The notes beneath the pieces were generated by a model. That model was given only the letters and a program-made list of their open reading frames with translations. It did no database searches and was not told the DNA's origin. A DNA stretch of 64,000 bases from Sipunculus nudus (Eukaryota; Annelida; Sipuncula; Golfingiida; Sipunculidae), in contig CM049313.1 of the NCBI GenBank assembly GCA_026874595.1, positions 49,339,659 to 49,403,658 of the forward strand, in the 5' to 3' direction. Both the position numbers and the translations under genes were made by a program. Shown here in pieces: positions 20,391-32,500 of this stretch (position 1 is its first letter; each line of letters begins with the position of its first letter).

Positions 20391-23288
20391 TATTCTGTTA
20401 CGTATCAGCGACAGTTCACCGAATAATAACATATTACCGATGGTTCGCTGAAACGTTGAAGATATAGACACACAGCAGATGACTGGAGACCTAAAACATG
20501 TCTTGGGTGATTTGCCGGGAGGCTGGGGATTAATTTCCGAAGCTTCTGTGGCGTTCGCTGCCATTTCACCTGATATGTATGTATTAATCAAAGTTAACCT
20601 TTGTGTTAATGTGTTCTGTATCTGAAGATTAAGAAAATCGAACAAATACATCTGGGGATTAAACTGTTTTATCTGTGAGATCCAAAACATACATCAAGCT
20701 ATTAATTCCTGTAATGGCATGCTTGATTGAACCGATCCTTGCCTGTCTCTTTGTAAGACAGGTTGATTCAGCAGCATGTTTTACCATTGATTGTGTTCGT
20801 GTGGAACCATGGCTGTTTTTACTTATCTCTCTCTGTTCATCTATCTTTGCATTCGATTGTTACTAGGTAAACCGTTTGAATAGGCCACAGGCTCAGAAAG
20901 AATGGCTCGACTGGTGGTTGGCACAGGTACATAGACGGAAATCTATGTTATTACGCAGAATGACCATACAAACTGAACAGAGGACAGTTAACAAAGAAGA
21001 AAATAAAACTACCTTTCATGTGTCTTGATTCATTTAAAATATCATATTTGCTTCAAACGTCCAATTTCCTGTTTCAAAACAGCAAGAAAGAAAATCCATC
21101 AAGTTGAAACTGCTCAAAGGTTTCCATAGCTTATAAAATTATATCAACAAAAAATTATATGAAAAAGTTTGACTGAAAGCACACATTTTTATGCGATTCT
21201 TTCCTTCTCTGAAACTCTGAGAACTCTGTTAGTAAATAAATGATCTATTGAGTTGAATATATTGAAGAAACTAAAGTAGGTTAACATATCCTTTTTCATT
21301 GAAAGTAGCATACAGGTTTTACTTGCAGTTAAACATATCAGGAAATTTATTGTTTTTGAATTCCAAAGCTCTCGAAGCATCTAAGCGACAGTCTCTTACA
21401 AAATAAATGTTAAAAGCAGATCAAGGTGGTCAGGACCCCTATTATCCAGCTGCATTAACCCTTTTCCAAGGTTTCAGTTCATTTTTTTTGCCGCCTGGAC
21501 CCCCACCCTTTTCCGGAGCTAGGTACTTTATTAGGGTTTGTCGTAAGTTCTCCAGGATTCGACTCCTCCTTTTTATATATTCTCGATCCGCCCCTTAATG
21601 GAAATATTATATCAACTTTTTATTTACTTTGATTTTTTATAAAGCTACTTGGAACTGTATTGTTCTGTTAAAAGGGTCATAAATAATCTAAAGATCTGTG
21701 GGTTCACATATAAAGATGCTTTTAGTGCTCTAACTTAGGTATAATATGATACATCTTAACTCAGCGTGGCTATTTATGCAACACTGTCACGTGAGTCACA
21801 GGAACACGTGTCATGTAAATTACGTAATATTTATGTAAACTGTACAAAATGTTGTTTAAGGCTACATCTATTCTTTCAAATAAATAAATAGCAAATCCAA
21901 CAAGACTTATATTAGTACTAATAATCTCAGAAGAAATTCGAAAAGAGATCACGTAAAATTTTACGTGTCCCTTGCAAGTAAGGCGAGTCTCACTTTAATT
22001 TTGTTTTGAATTCAAATAAAATCGTATTCTTAAAAAAAGTTTTTTCATTGAACTTCGAAAAAAAAAATTATAATAAAAGTGTATAATAGTATAAATATTA
22101 CAATGAACAGGAGACAAAGTGTTTCAACAATTGTCTCCATTTTGAATTCTAAAGGTTACACAAGAAAGTGTTTTAAAAAATAAACAGTATATTTGCAGTT
22201 TTTGTTAATGCACCATTTTAGACTTTCCTGTATTCTGTAAAACCGAGCAATGCTATAAGAAACGAATTTTCATTAATACGGTTTCTTTTTTACAGTCAAA
22301 AGTTAATATAAAATGACTTGTGTTTAACAAAAACTTGTTTGTCTGACTTAAAATATATATTAAATGTCAGAAGATTTCATCTATACTCATCAAATCAAAT
22401 AGGCTGTTATTTACAAAACCGTTCAGGACAAGGATTTCATTCATTTATCAGCCGTTATTGGTTTCTCTTAAAAAAATCCAACTCTTAGGCATTTACTTTT
22501 GTGAATTAACAAAATATTTTTTTCATATTTTTTTAAATATAATTTTGATGTATTTCATATTTATATCTAGATATCATTCAGCATGTGTCTTTATTTCAAA
22601 ATACAACTCCTCTCATTTGTTTAATAAGGACTGCTAAGAAATCTTCTCATATTATTATATAAGTAAGAAAACAAGCTTTTTGTTTAATATCGGTCATCTG
22701 ATATTACCTTCACTGTTAATTATAAACCAAATTAATAGAAACTGGTTTCTCATAACAGTGCACAATTTTCAAGAAAATGTGTACCTAAGTTGAAATTAAC
22801 AATTTAAAATAAAAAAATATATATGTTATTCATGTTTTGCTGATTACTGACTGTAACTGATATTCAGTAATCCTGATTTGTAAAAAAAAAATATAAAGAA
22901 TAAAACAAAAACATGCTAGGCTCCTTTTTCATTTGAAAATAAACTCCGGAAACTTATTATAGAAATCATATATCTATTTAATATTTTATCTTATTTTTTT
23001 ACATTATAAATACCTCGATCCCATCTGCATACGATAAGATCTGTGGACACGCTTTCACAGACCGGGCGTTAATAGGAGATCTTCCTGGTACCAGTCTATC
23101 TTAACATCCATTCACAACAAGTTCTTCAAGGTTGTCATGTTCAAATCACGTCGGGCCTACAAAGATCGTTAGTGGAATTTATTATTAAAATACTTGGAAA
23201 AAACATTTAAATATTATCGGAAAGACTCATTTCTACCAAAAGCCTCGAAGAGATGTATTTTGATGTGTATTATTAGTTTTTTTTCTAC
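20391..23288. other. Long AT-rich spacer
   Basis: No gene, tRNA or clear repeat is supported. The longest frame overlapping it (minus, 20690-20301) is antisense to the short ORF above and shows no family motif. Confidence 0.4.
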
Positions 23289-24856
23289 TTTTACGGAACC
23301 TAATATCACCAGATCACGTATGCGTGATGAACACAAATTTTGTAATGGAGATAAATAAAATCAAATTCTGTAACACTAGGCAGCGTGAAATGTCTAGGGA
23401 TATGAATAAAGAAGTCAGTGGTTTTATGTTAACAAATAACTATAATTTATTCTTAAAACAACCCTAACATTACAATACACCAAATCAATACAATTACACA
23501 GTATGACAGTATAACAGCAAATCAATATAATCACACAGCCTAATAAACAAAGTGCACAGTACCTGGATAACACCACTGTCACAGCGACAAGTCCTTTAAA
23601 ATGTATAAGCCGGATAAATAGTTTACACAAATTCTCTCGGAGAATAACAGTCCAATGTAAAACTCTTGTAACTATCCCGAAAGTAAATTGAAGACCAAAT
23701 AAGATTCGTCACAAATCCAGAAGAAAATCTGAAGAAAATCTATAATTACCGCACTTATCGAAAAAGGTCCCACAAACTGAATTGCACGCTTCTGTGTCCG
23801 CTGGAATATTCTCTCACCTCTCTCCGGCTCTAAAACACAGCCCCTATTTAAACCTTGTTACGAAACCTAATATAAACAGATCCCTCATGCGTGATGAACA
23901 CAAATTTTGTAATGGAGATAAAAAAATCAGATTCTGTAACACTAGGCAGCGTGAAATGTCTAGGGGAATGAAGTAAGAAGTCAGTGTTTTTTTTTATACA
24001 ATACACTAAATCAATACAATTATACAGTAAAACAGCGTTATAGCAACAATTCAAAACAATCACACAGAAAGATAATGGTTCAGTACCTCGATACCAACAC
24101 CGTCACCACAAGAAGTCCTTTGAATGTAAACTATTGGAGAATGACAGTCCAGTGGAAAGTTCTTGCAACAACACAGAAAGTAAACTAGGGTCCAAATGTA
24201 TAAAATCCAAGAGAAAGTTCTTGAAATTCTATAATTGCCGCATTCGTGGGATAAGGTCCTGACACACGCTTCTGGGTCCGCTGGAATCTGCTCTGCTCTA
24301 CTGTCTTCCCTCTGGTTCTAAAAAAAAAACAGCCCCTTTATATACCTTCACACCCCAATTTTCCACTTCTCGAACAGTCTATAAGGACCCTACTCAACAG
24401 TAAACACTCGTTTAAGGAATTCTATAGAAAGAACAGCGCTGTGTATCTCCACACACCAGGCTCATCACGTGACCCACGAACAGGCGTGAAAATTCAAGGC
24501 TCACATGACAACGAGAGTTCAACCAGTACGGATTAAACATAAAATGTAACAACAACACGAGTTACGCCCGTGTCACACAATAAAAAGGGCACCTGTAACA
24601 ACCTTTCATCCGAAAACTGTAGAAAATTCCCTTTCACGAACAATCGAAAAGAACAATACACGTACACAGACGCGAACATTCGAGACAGGCACGGCAGCGA
24701 GCTGTTACACTCCGCGAGAGTTCAACCAGTACGGATTTAACTGAGAGTGCAACACCCAGCCAGGCGAGGCCGCTACAACACGAGTTACGCCCGTGTCACA
24801 CAATAAAAAAGACATTTGTAAGACTTGTGCACACAATTAAAAGGGCACCTGTAACA
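23289..24856. mobile_element. Solo LTR interrupted by a second LTR of the same family
   Basis: The left part 23289-23855 begins TTTTACGGAACCTAATAT and the right part 24601-24856 ends GGGCACCTGTAACA. The intervening 23856-24600 is a complete related LTR. The right part continues (CTTTCATCCGAAAACTG..., GAACAATACACG) exactly as the uninterrupted copy at 13068 does (CTTCTCATCCGAAAATACTAG, GAACAATACACAC), which proves the nesting. Near its end the GTGTCACACAATAAAA block is locally duplicated. Confidence 0.8.
23856..24600. mobile_element. Complete nested solo LTR with 4-bp target duplication
   Basis: 745 bp, starting TGTTACGAAACC and ending CACCTGTAACA, i.e. TG...CA termini with a short inverted TGTTAC/GTAACA. 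It is flanked by ACCT on both sides (23852-23855 and 24601-24604). Internal candidates are a TATA-like CCCCTTTATATACC near 24336 and CACACAATAAAA (polyadenylation-like) about 20 bp before the end. TG...CA ends plus 4-bp duplication fit Ty3/Gypsy-like LTRs. No primer site, gag or pol is nearby, so it is a solo LTR. Confidence 0.8.
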
Positions 24857-25084
24857 CTGCTCTATGCCATTTCACCATCCGGCTTAAGTGAATGTACTGG
24901 TTATACCCACATCTGTGAATAGAACATCACAATCGGAATCCGCAACAAGTGCAGACAGCACTGAAACAGTGCATGATTTGCATTTTATTCGTTGAATTTG
25001 ATAGGCAGTTGTGATTCGAGCCCGAACCTCTTGGGGCATGTTAATTATTCATATAATAGATACTGCAGAAGAATGCAGAGTCAA

Positions 25085-25536
25085 GGTCTGTGAAAGGGTA
25101 GCGCACGAAGATGCGCTGTATGATTAAAACGAAAAATGATAATTGCATGTATTGACAAAATTCCTCGTATATGTTTCCTAATGAGATTCTATTCAAGACA
25201 GATGCCAATGGGGCGGATCATTATAAGAACAGTGAACAGTATGTCTCAAGGCCGTAGATCGTATTTCTCGGTTATTTTTTCAGATGGTAATCAATTGACT
25301 GCGGGGTCGAGGTCTGTGAAAGCGTAGCGCACGCAGATGCGCTGTATGATTAAGGACGAAAAATGATAATTGCATTTTTTGACATAACTCCTCGTACGTT
25401 TCCCAATGAGATATCTATTCTACTCAAGACAGATGCATATGAAGCGGATCATTATAAGAACAGTGAGCAGTATGTCTCAAGGCCGTAGATCGTATTTCAC
25501 GGTTATTTTTAAGATAGTAATCAATATAGTTAGATC
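25085..25536. repeat. 226-bp tandem duplication, two units
   Basis: GGTCTGTGAAAG starts at 25085 and again at 25311. The units share GTAGCGCACG...AGATGCGCTGTATGA, GCGGATCATTATAAGAACAG and AGTATGTCTCAAGGCCGTAG. Each unit has GCGCA-(6 bp)-TGCGC, a small hairpin. Identity is high with a few indels. The frames 25136 and 25406 are the same reading from each unit and look non-coding. Confidence 0.85.
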
Positions 25537-26739
25537 CAAGGCAACTGCAAAAATATATGTTGTTCATGTGATAATTAACCACTGCAAACTTTATCAGAAG
25601 ACAGTCGCTGATGAAATACTTGTTTCAAAGATACTAGTAAGTAGGACTGCGTGATATTATCAATGTTAACGCTCTGAATAAGACTAAGCAGGGACTCAGA
25701 AAGAAATATTTCGGTACAAAAGGTTTCCGGCCCCCTCACCTTTTCTTCGTTATAATAACCATTCAGTTTTACGGATGTAATAAATTCTTAATTCGATTTA
25801 AATCCAAGGCTATACTTATTGAAGCAGTATACTGTAACAGAGGGTTGTATAGTTTTCTCCGTTAAATGCTACGTATCTTATCATATATATATACTTTATC
25901 CAACATGACAGGCTGAAATAGAAATCATATGGGGTCTTAGCAGGCATTCCGATAACCTCAGGCTCAAGGCAAGCAACCTACTGTACAAGAGGTTACCAAC
26001 ACTACAGTATAAGCTTCTCATGATATATGTACTATATCAACAACAGTACTATGACAATAACGACAAAATTAATTGAAAATTTGAAGAATAATAAGGGGTT
26101 AAAATATTTGATAAATCAACACGTGCCGCCGCAACCAAGTCGAGTGCATATGCGTCAGATTGTTATACACTTTGACAGTGGGAGCTGTATCGATGACTAC
26201 TGCAATTCTACATCCATACCATACCTTTCAAAATATTAGGAAGATATATGGGTTCCTGATAAGTTGACAATGGACAAGGTATATATAGCATGCATATATA
26301 GGGAGCCTGGGATTTATAAACAAAATTAAAGGCCCCCCCCCCACCCTCCAACGCAAAACAAAAACACCCTGATAAATTAAAAAAAAAATGAGAGGGGCCT
26401 CTCAACTGAATCGTTTTATATTCCGCGTGAATCAAATAATGAAGTTGGTTCCTTGAATAATTATATTTATGAACACTTAACAAAAGCAACTAACCTACAG
26501 ATTTTACCTGATCTAGACATAAAACAGAGTAAACAAGTAAAATGAAAACAAAAGGCATTTTACTTCGGAAGGAAAGTGTACGATTTCTATATATCCCTCC
26601 GGACAATGCAAAATGAATTCAAATAAATATTAATTTTGATTAATTTCTTCTACGTGCGGATCTGTTGTACTAAGTATAAAATTTGCCATTCTGTTATACC
26701 GTAACTATTGTGGCCCAATACTCAGTATATTTCTACATT
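25537..26739. other. Unassigned spacer
   Basis: Low-complexity C-run near 26332-26342. No gene seen. Confidence 0.35.
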
Positions 26740-27530
26740 TCCATACATTCTATAATGGGCCTTAAGAATTCCTGGCCCATCCAGGCCCTTAATTATGACC
26801 CGATGGGTTAAAACCTATATAAACTAGCTAATGCTATTTAAGACAAATGAGAGACTTAAATTTGAGGAAGAAAGAGAATGAAAGTTCCGCATTAACAAGC
26901 ATTTAGCCAGGCTCCTTTGAGTCGTCCTGATGACAGCTATATAAATTCAAGTTAATATAAAAGCCAAAGAGATTTTCTAAATTTCAAGTATTTTCTGGTG
27001 TTCTTCACATAGGAAACTCCTGATGGACCTGGGTCCCTTTGGACACTCACTAGAAGAAACTATGTTTACATTTCGTACAACACGGGACTTCATCCTTTTC
27101 GAGTTTTTTTCTTGTGCCTCATTGGCATTTCATTGGCTAAAATAAAATAAAGTAAGAATTCTACATTTTCATTCATTTCATTGGAGCCTATAGGAAATTC
27201 CTGGCCGGTACGTGTCCCTTAATTTAGACCCCTCAATTTGGATTAAAACTCCATTCACGTGTTTCTCTAATGACAAACGCGATGCGCATTTCTGTCGCCC
27301 TATTTCGGACCCTCGCGGGGTCTCCTTTATAAGATTTACATAAGCTAAAATTAAAAAAAAAAACTAAATGAGACATCTACATTTTAAAACATATTATTCT
27401 ACTCTGTAGGAAATTCCTGGTCAATCGGGCACCCCTTGGGCCCGTCGTGCCCCGTTACGGTCTATCTGCTGACTTCACCGCTCATAGGGCCTGCTTTAAA
27501 TTAGATAAAATTCGGCGGGGATTGAACACC
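26740..27530. repeat. Decayed tandem repeat, about 180-250 bp spacing, four units
   Basis: The core (T)AGGAAATTCCTGG, or a variant followed by a GG(C/T)CCCTT-like block, recurs near 26768, 27010, 27190 and 27410. It is preceded in several units by a GCTAAAAT...AAAA...ACATTTT stretch. The repeat is old and diverged. Confidence 0.55.
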
Positions 27531-29590
27531 AGACACTGACGTTACCTAAAACAATCACATAACCGGTATTTAATGGCTAACCGCCAGGACTGTTGGGCTC
27601 CATAACCCATGCATGAGCTGCAGCATCTTAGGAGGATTTTGTTTGGTCCATCATAGCTACTAAAGAAGGTGTCATTCTTATTATAAATGGAAACAGTTAA
27701 CTAGGGCCTGAGCCTTACAAATACAACTTTATGAACTTATTTTGCAAAGGTTCAGGCACGCCCTGACAATTTACGTAATTGGTTGCCCCCTAAAAAATTA
27801 CTGAACAGATTTTGCGACCCCCCCCCCCCAAACACGCCCCTGCGGAAGCTTTGTGACGCGGTACATAGCTGTTTTTGAGCACATCATCTACAACTCTTTG
27901 CAAAATTTCAATCCAGAGTTCTGAAAAAGGTAGTTTCATATATAAGACAGAAAGAAACATACTCTATTTTCATCTTTAGATGACAGAGGAATATCGAGAG
28001 TCAAGTGTACAGTATTTTTTTTATCAAAAACGGCAGCTTTGTGATGCGGTTGTTATTGTGCACACCTTATACCTCTCCTGTGTGTGTTATTACTGTCCAG
28101 ATTCTCGTGTTGCCAAGTTATTAGCACACGTAAGCCACGAAGACATTTTTCCTGTGTGAAATAAAATGACCTGCATATACTTCTTCGGTGTCAAAACCTC
28201 TCATTTAATAATTATATTATAATAACCTAGTGAATTAATATAATGAAAATTATCGCAATCCGCCTGCATAACATGCATTATATTAGAATATGAAAATACC
28301 TAGCCCTAAAGATAAGAGGTTAAAACTGAGTTGCTTTTTAATTTGTCTAATTGTTATTAATTTACAAATTGCGTTGTAATTGTGATATATTCTAGTTTGT
28401 TTCTAAACAAAGAATAAGCTTAATGTCATAGAAACCTTTCAGGCCCCAACTCCTTTTGTATTTTTGAATTGTGTAGTATCCGGGGAATTCCATTTTGAAA
28501 AGTCATTTAGGCACAACCTTCAGTTTTGAGAATTCTGTTCTGGCGTCTGTTGTTTGCTTTTGTAAAAAAATTATGTTTATTAATTAAAAGAGGCCCCAAC
28601 AAGTTATCCTTAATCAGTCTGGTTATTGGGTTGAAAATGTGTAGTCAGCCCTTGACCAGTATAATTTATGTCGGTCCGAATTTCTCAGGGGAGAGAAACA
28701 CGTAGGAGTTGGAGCTTGACAATAACTAAAGACCAGATGGACTCTCTGAAACTGAAGAATGCCAACTCTTGGTCCACCCGTGTATTGAAGCACCTTACCT
28801 CACTATTTAATATACTCATTACTCTTTATGCGTAATATTCGCTGTGTGAAAGTAGTTTTTTTTTTGCCTTAGAAGAAATATGTTCAAGACTGTCCAGTGT
28901 CTGTATGCACTGTGTGAACATAAGGGTTCCTACTAAATTATTGCACTTCTGTTATGGCTCCTGGCGAGATAGTAGAACTGGTAGACCACGTATGGTGTGC
29001 CTTGACCAATTAAGCCTGGGTTTATTTCTATATCCAAATTTGGGCAAAACAATGTGATGGGTCTCCCAGAGTGCTGATTTCATTTGATTTACTTTCTTCT
29101 TCCATTTCTAGTTTGCGCTAAATCTCCAAAATGTCTTACAGGTGCTAAAACTTGGACACTTTATTAGTCCTAGGTCACAGATTTGCTTCCGATATATTTT
29201 TTTTTATCTTCACCTTATTCGAAAGGCCAAGGTGTGAATGTATCCGGGTGGTGTTTGCATGGTGGGAATGAGACGTGTATGTCGGTTCCCTTTAGAACGG
29301 AATAACGCTTTTTTGTAGAACACCTAAATCCGCAAATGATAATAGGCTGCAGTACCATTAAGGATCAGATATTGTGGTCGGAATTATATTTTACTTGCAG
29401 CATAGTTTATTATTAAGAGCCATATGTTGTGGCTAATATTGAGTCTCATTAATCAAAGGGGAGCTTGTAGAGTTTCCTAAGAAATTAAATACAATGTGTA
29501 GCTTGAAAATCTTGTTTTACATGTTATTAAGAGATCGTTGTTTCTCTTCACAGTGGAAAACTAGAGCATTTCTATTTTGAAAAGCAAGAG
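27531..29590. other. Spacer before the satellite, no gene
   Basis: A short duplicated block, CTTTGTGA(C/T)GCGGT, occurs at about 27850 and 28034. C-run near 27818-27828. The last 40 bp before 29591 (GAGCATTTCTATTTTGAAAA) may be a badly decayed partial satellite unit. Confidence 0.4.
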
Positions 29591-32500
29591 CTTCGCACAT
29601 GCGCCCTACTGAGTTTAACCACGAGAGGAAAATGCTCGTACTCGGTGACCATTTTAGCTACGCACATGCGCCCTACTGAGTTTAACCACGAGAGGAAAAT
29701 GCTCGTACTCGGTGACCATTTTAGCTTCGCACATGCGCCCTACTGAGTTTAACCACGAGAGGCAAATGCTCGTACTCGGTGACCATTTTAGCTTCGCACA
29801 TGTGCCCTACTGAGTTTAACCACGAGAGGCAAATGCTCGTACTCGGTGACCATTTTAGCTTCGCACATGTGCCCTACTGAGTGCAACCACGAGAGGCAAA
29901 TGCTCGTACTCGGTGACCATTTTAGCTTCGCACATGTGCCCTACTGAGTGCAACCACGAGAGGCAAATGCTCGTACTCGGTGACCATTTTAGCTTCGCAC
30001 ATGTGCCCTACTGTGTGCAACCACGAGAGGCAAATGCTCGTACTCGGTGACCATTTTAGCTTCGCACATGTGCCCTACTGAGTTTAACCACGAGAGGCAA
30101 ATGCTCGTACTCGGTGACCATTCTAGCTTCGCACATGTGCCCTACTGAGTGCAACCACGAGAGGCAAATGCTCGTACTCGGTGACCATTTTAGCTTCGCA
30201 CATGTGCCCTACTGAGTTTGACCACGAGAGGCAAATGCTCGTACTCGGTGACCATTTTAGCTTCGCACATGTGCCCTACTGAGTGCAACCACGAGAGGCA
30301 AATGCTCGTACTCGGTGACCATTTTAGCTTCGCACATGTGCCCTACTGTGTGCAACCACGAGAGGCAAATGCTCGTACTCGGTGACCATTTTAGCTTCGC
30401 ACATGTGCCCTATTGATTTTAACCACGAGAGGCAAATGCTCGTACTCGGTGACCATTCTAGCTTCGCACATGTGCCCTACTGAGTGCAACCACGAGAGGC
30501 AAATGCTCGTACTCGGTGACCATTTTAACTTCGCACATGTGCCCTACTGAGTGCAACCACGAGAGGCAAATGCTCGTACTCGGTGACCATTTTAGCTTCG
30601 CACATGTGCCCTACTGAGTGCAACCACGAGAGGCAAATGCTCGTACTCGGTGACCATTTTAGCTTCGCACATGTGCCCTACTGAGTTTAACCACGAGAGG
30701 CAAATGCTCGTACTCGGTAACCATTTTAGCTTCGCACATGCGCCCTACTGAGTGCAACCACGAGAGGCAAATGCTCGTACTCGGTGACCATTTTAGCTTC
30801 GCAAATGCGCCCTACTGAGTGCAACCACGAGAGGCAAATGCTCGTACTCGGTGACCATTTTAGCTTCGCACATGTGCCCTACTGAGTTTAACCACGAGAG
30901 GCAAATGCTCGTACTCGGTGACCATTTTAGCTTCGCACATGCGCCCTACTGAGTGCAACCACGAGAGGCAAATGCTCGTACTCTGTGACCATTTTAGCTT
31001 CGCACATGCGCCCTACTGAGTGCAACCACGAGAGGCAAATGCTCGTACTCGGTGACCATTTGAGCTTCGCACATGTGCCCTACTGAGTGCAACAACGAGA
31101 GGCAAATGCTCGTACTCGGTGACCATTTTAGCTTCGCACATGCGCCCTACTGAGTGCAACCACGAGAGGCAAATGCTCGTACTCGGTGACCATTTTAGCT
31201 TCGCACATGTGCCCTACTGAGTGCAACCACGAGAGGCAAATGCTCGTACTCGGTGACCATTTTAGCTTCGCACATGCGGCCTACTGAGTGCAACCACGAG
31301 AGGCAAATGCTCGTACACGGTGACCATTTTAGCTTCGCACATGCGCCCTACTGAGTGCAACCACGAGAGGCAAATGCTCGTACTCGGTGACCATTTTAGC
31401 TTCGCACATGTGCCCTACTGAGTGCAACCACGAGAGGCAAATGCTCGTACTCGGTGACCATTTTAGCTTCGCACATGTGCCCTACTGAGTTTAACCACGA
31501 GAGGCAAATGCTCGTACTCGGTGACCATTTTATCTTCGCACATGCGCCCTACTGAGTTTAACGACGAGAGGCAAATGCTCGTACTCGGTGACCATTTTAG
31601 CTTCGCACATGCGCCCTACTGAGTTTAACCACGAGAGGAAAATGCTCGTACTCGGTGACCATTTTAGCTACGCACATGCGCCCTACTGAGTTTAACCACG
31701 AGAGGAAAATGCTCGTACTCGGTGACCATTTTAGCTTCGCACATGCGCCCTACTGAGTTTAACCACGAGAGGCAAATGCTCGTACTCGGTGACCATTTTA
31801 GCTTCGCACATGTGCCCTACTGAGTTTAACCACGAGAGGCAAATGCTCGTACTCGGTGACCATTTTAGCTTCGCACATGTGCCCTACTGAGTGCAACCAC
31901 GAGAGGCAAATGCTCGTACTCGGTGACCATTTTAGCTTCGCACATGTGCCCTACTGAGTGCAACCACGAGAGGCAAATGCTCGTACTCGGTGACCATTTT
32001 AGCTTCGCACATGTGCCCTACTGTGTGCAACCACGAGAGGCAAATGCTCGTACTCGGTGACCATTTTAGCTTCGCACATGTGCCCTACTGAGTTTAACCA
32101 CGAGAGGCAAATGCTCGTACTCGGTGACCATTCTAGCTTCGCACATGTGCCCTACTGAGTGCAACCACGAGAGGCAAATGCTCGTACTCGGTGACCATTT
32201 TAGCTTCGCACATGTGCCCTACTGAGTTTGACCACGAGAGGCAAATGCTCGTACTCGGTGACCATTTTAGCTTCGCACATGTGCCCTACTGAGTGCAACC
32301 ACGAGAGGCAAATGCTCGTACTCGGTGACCATTTTAGCTTCGCACATGTGCCCTACTGTGTGCAACCACGAGAGGCAAATGCTCGTACTCGGTGACCATT
32401 TTAGCTTCGCACATGTGCCCTATTGATTTTAACCACGAGAGGCAAATGCTCGTACTCGGTGACCATTCTAGCTTCGCACATGTGCCCTACTGAGTGCAAC

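Noticed and set aside
20301-20690. 129-codon minus-strand frame
   Set aside because: It is antisense to the short acidic ORF, has no domain, and a few frames of this length are expected by chance in 64 kb.
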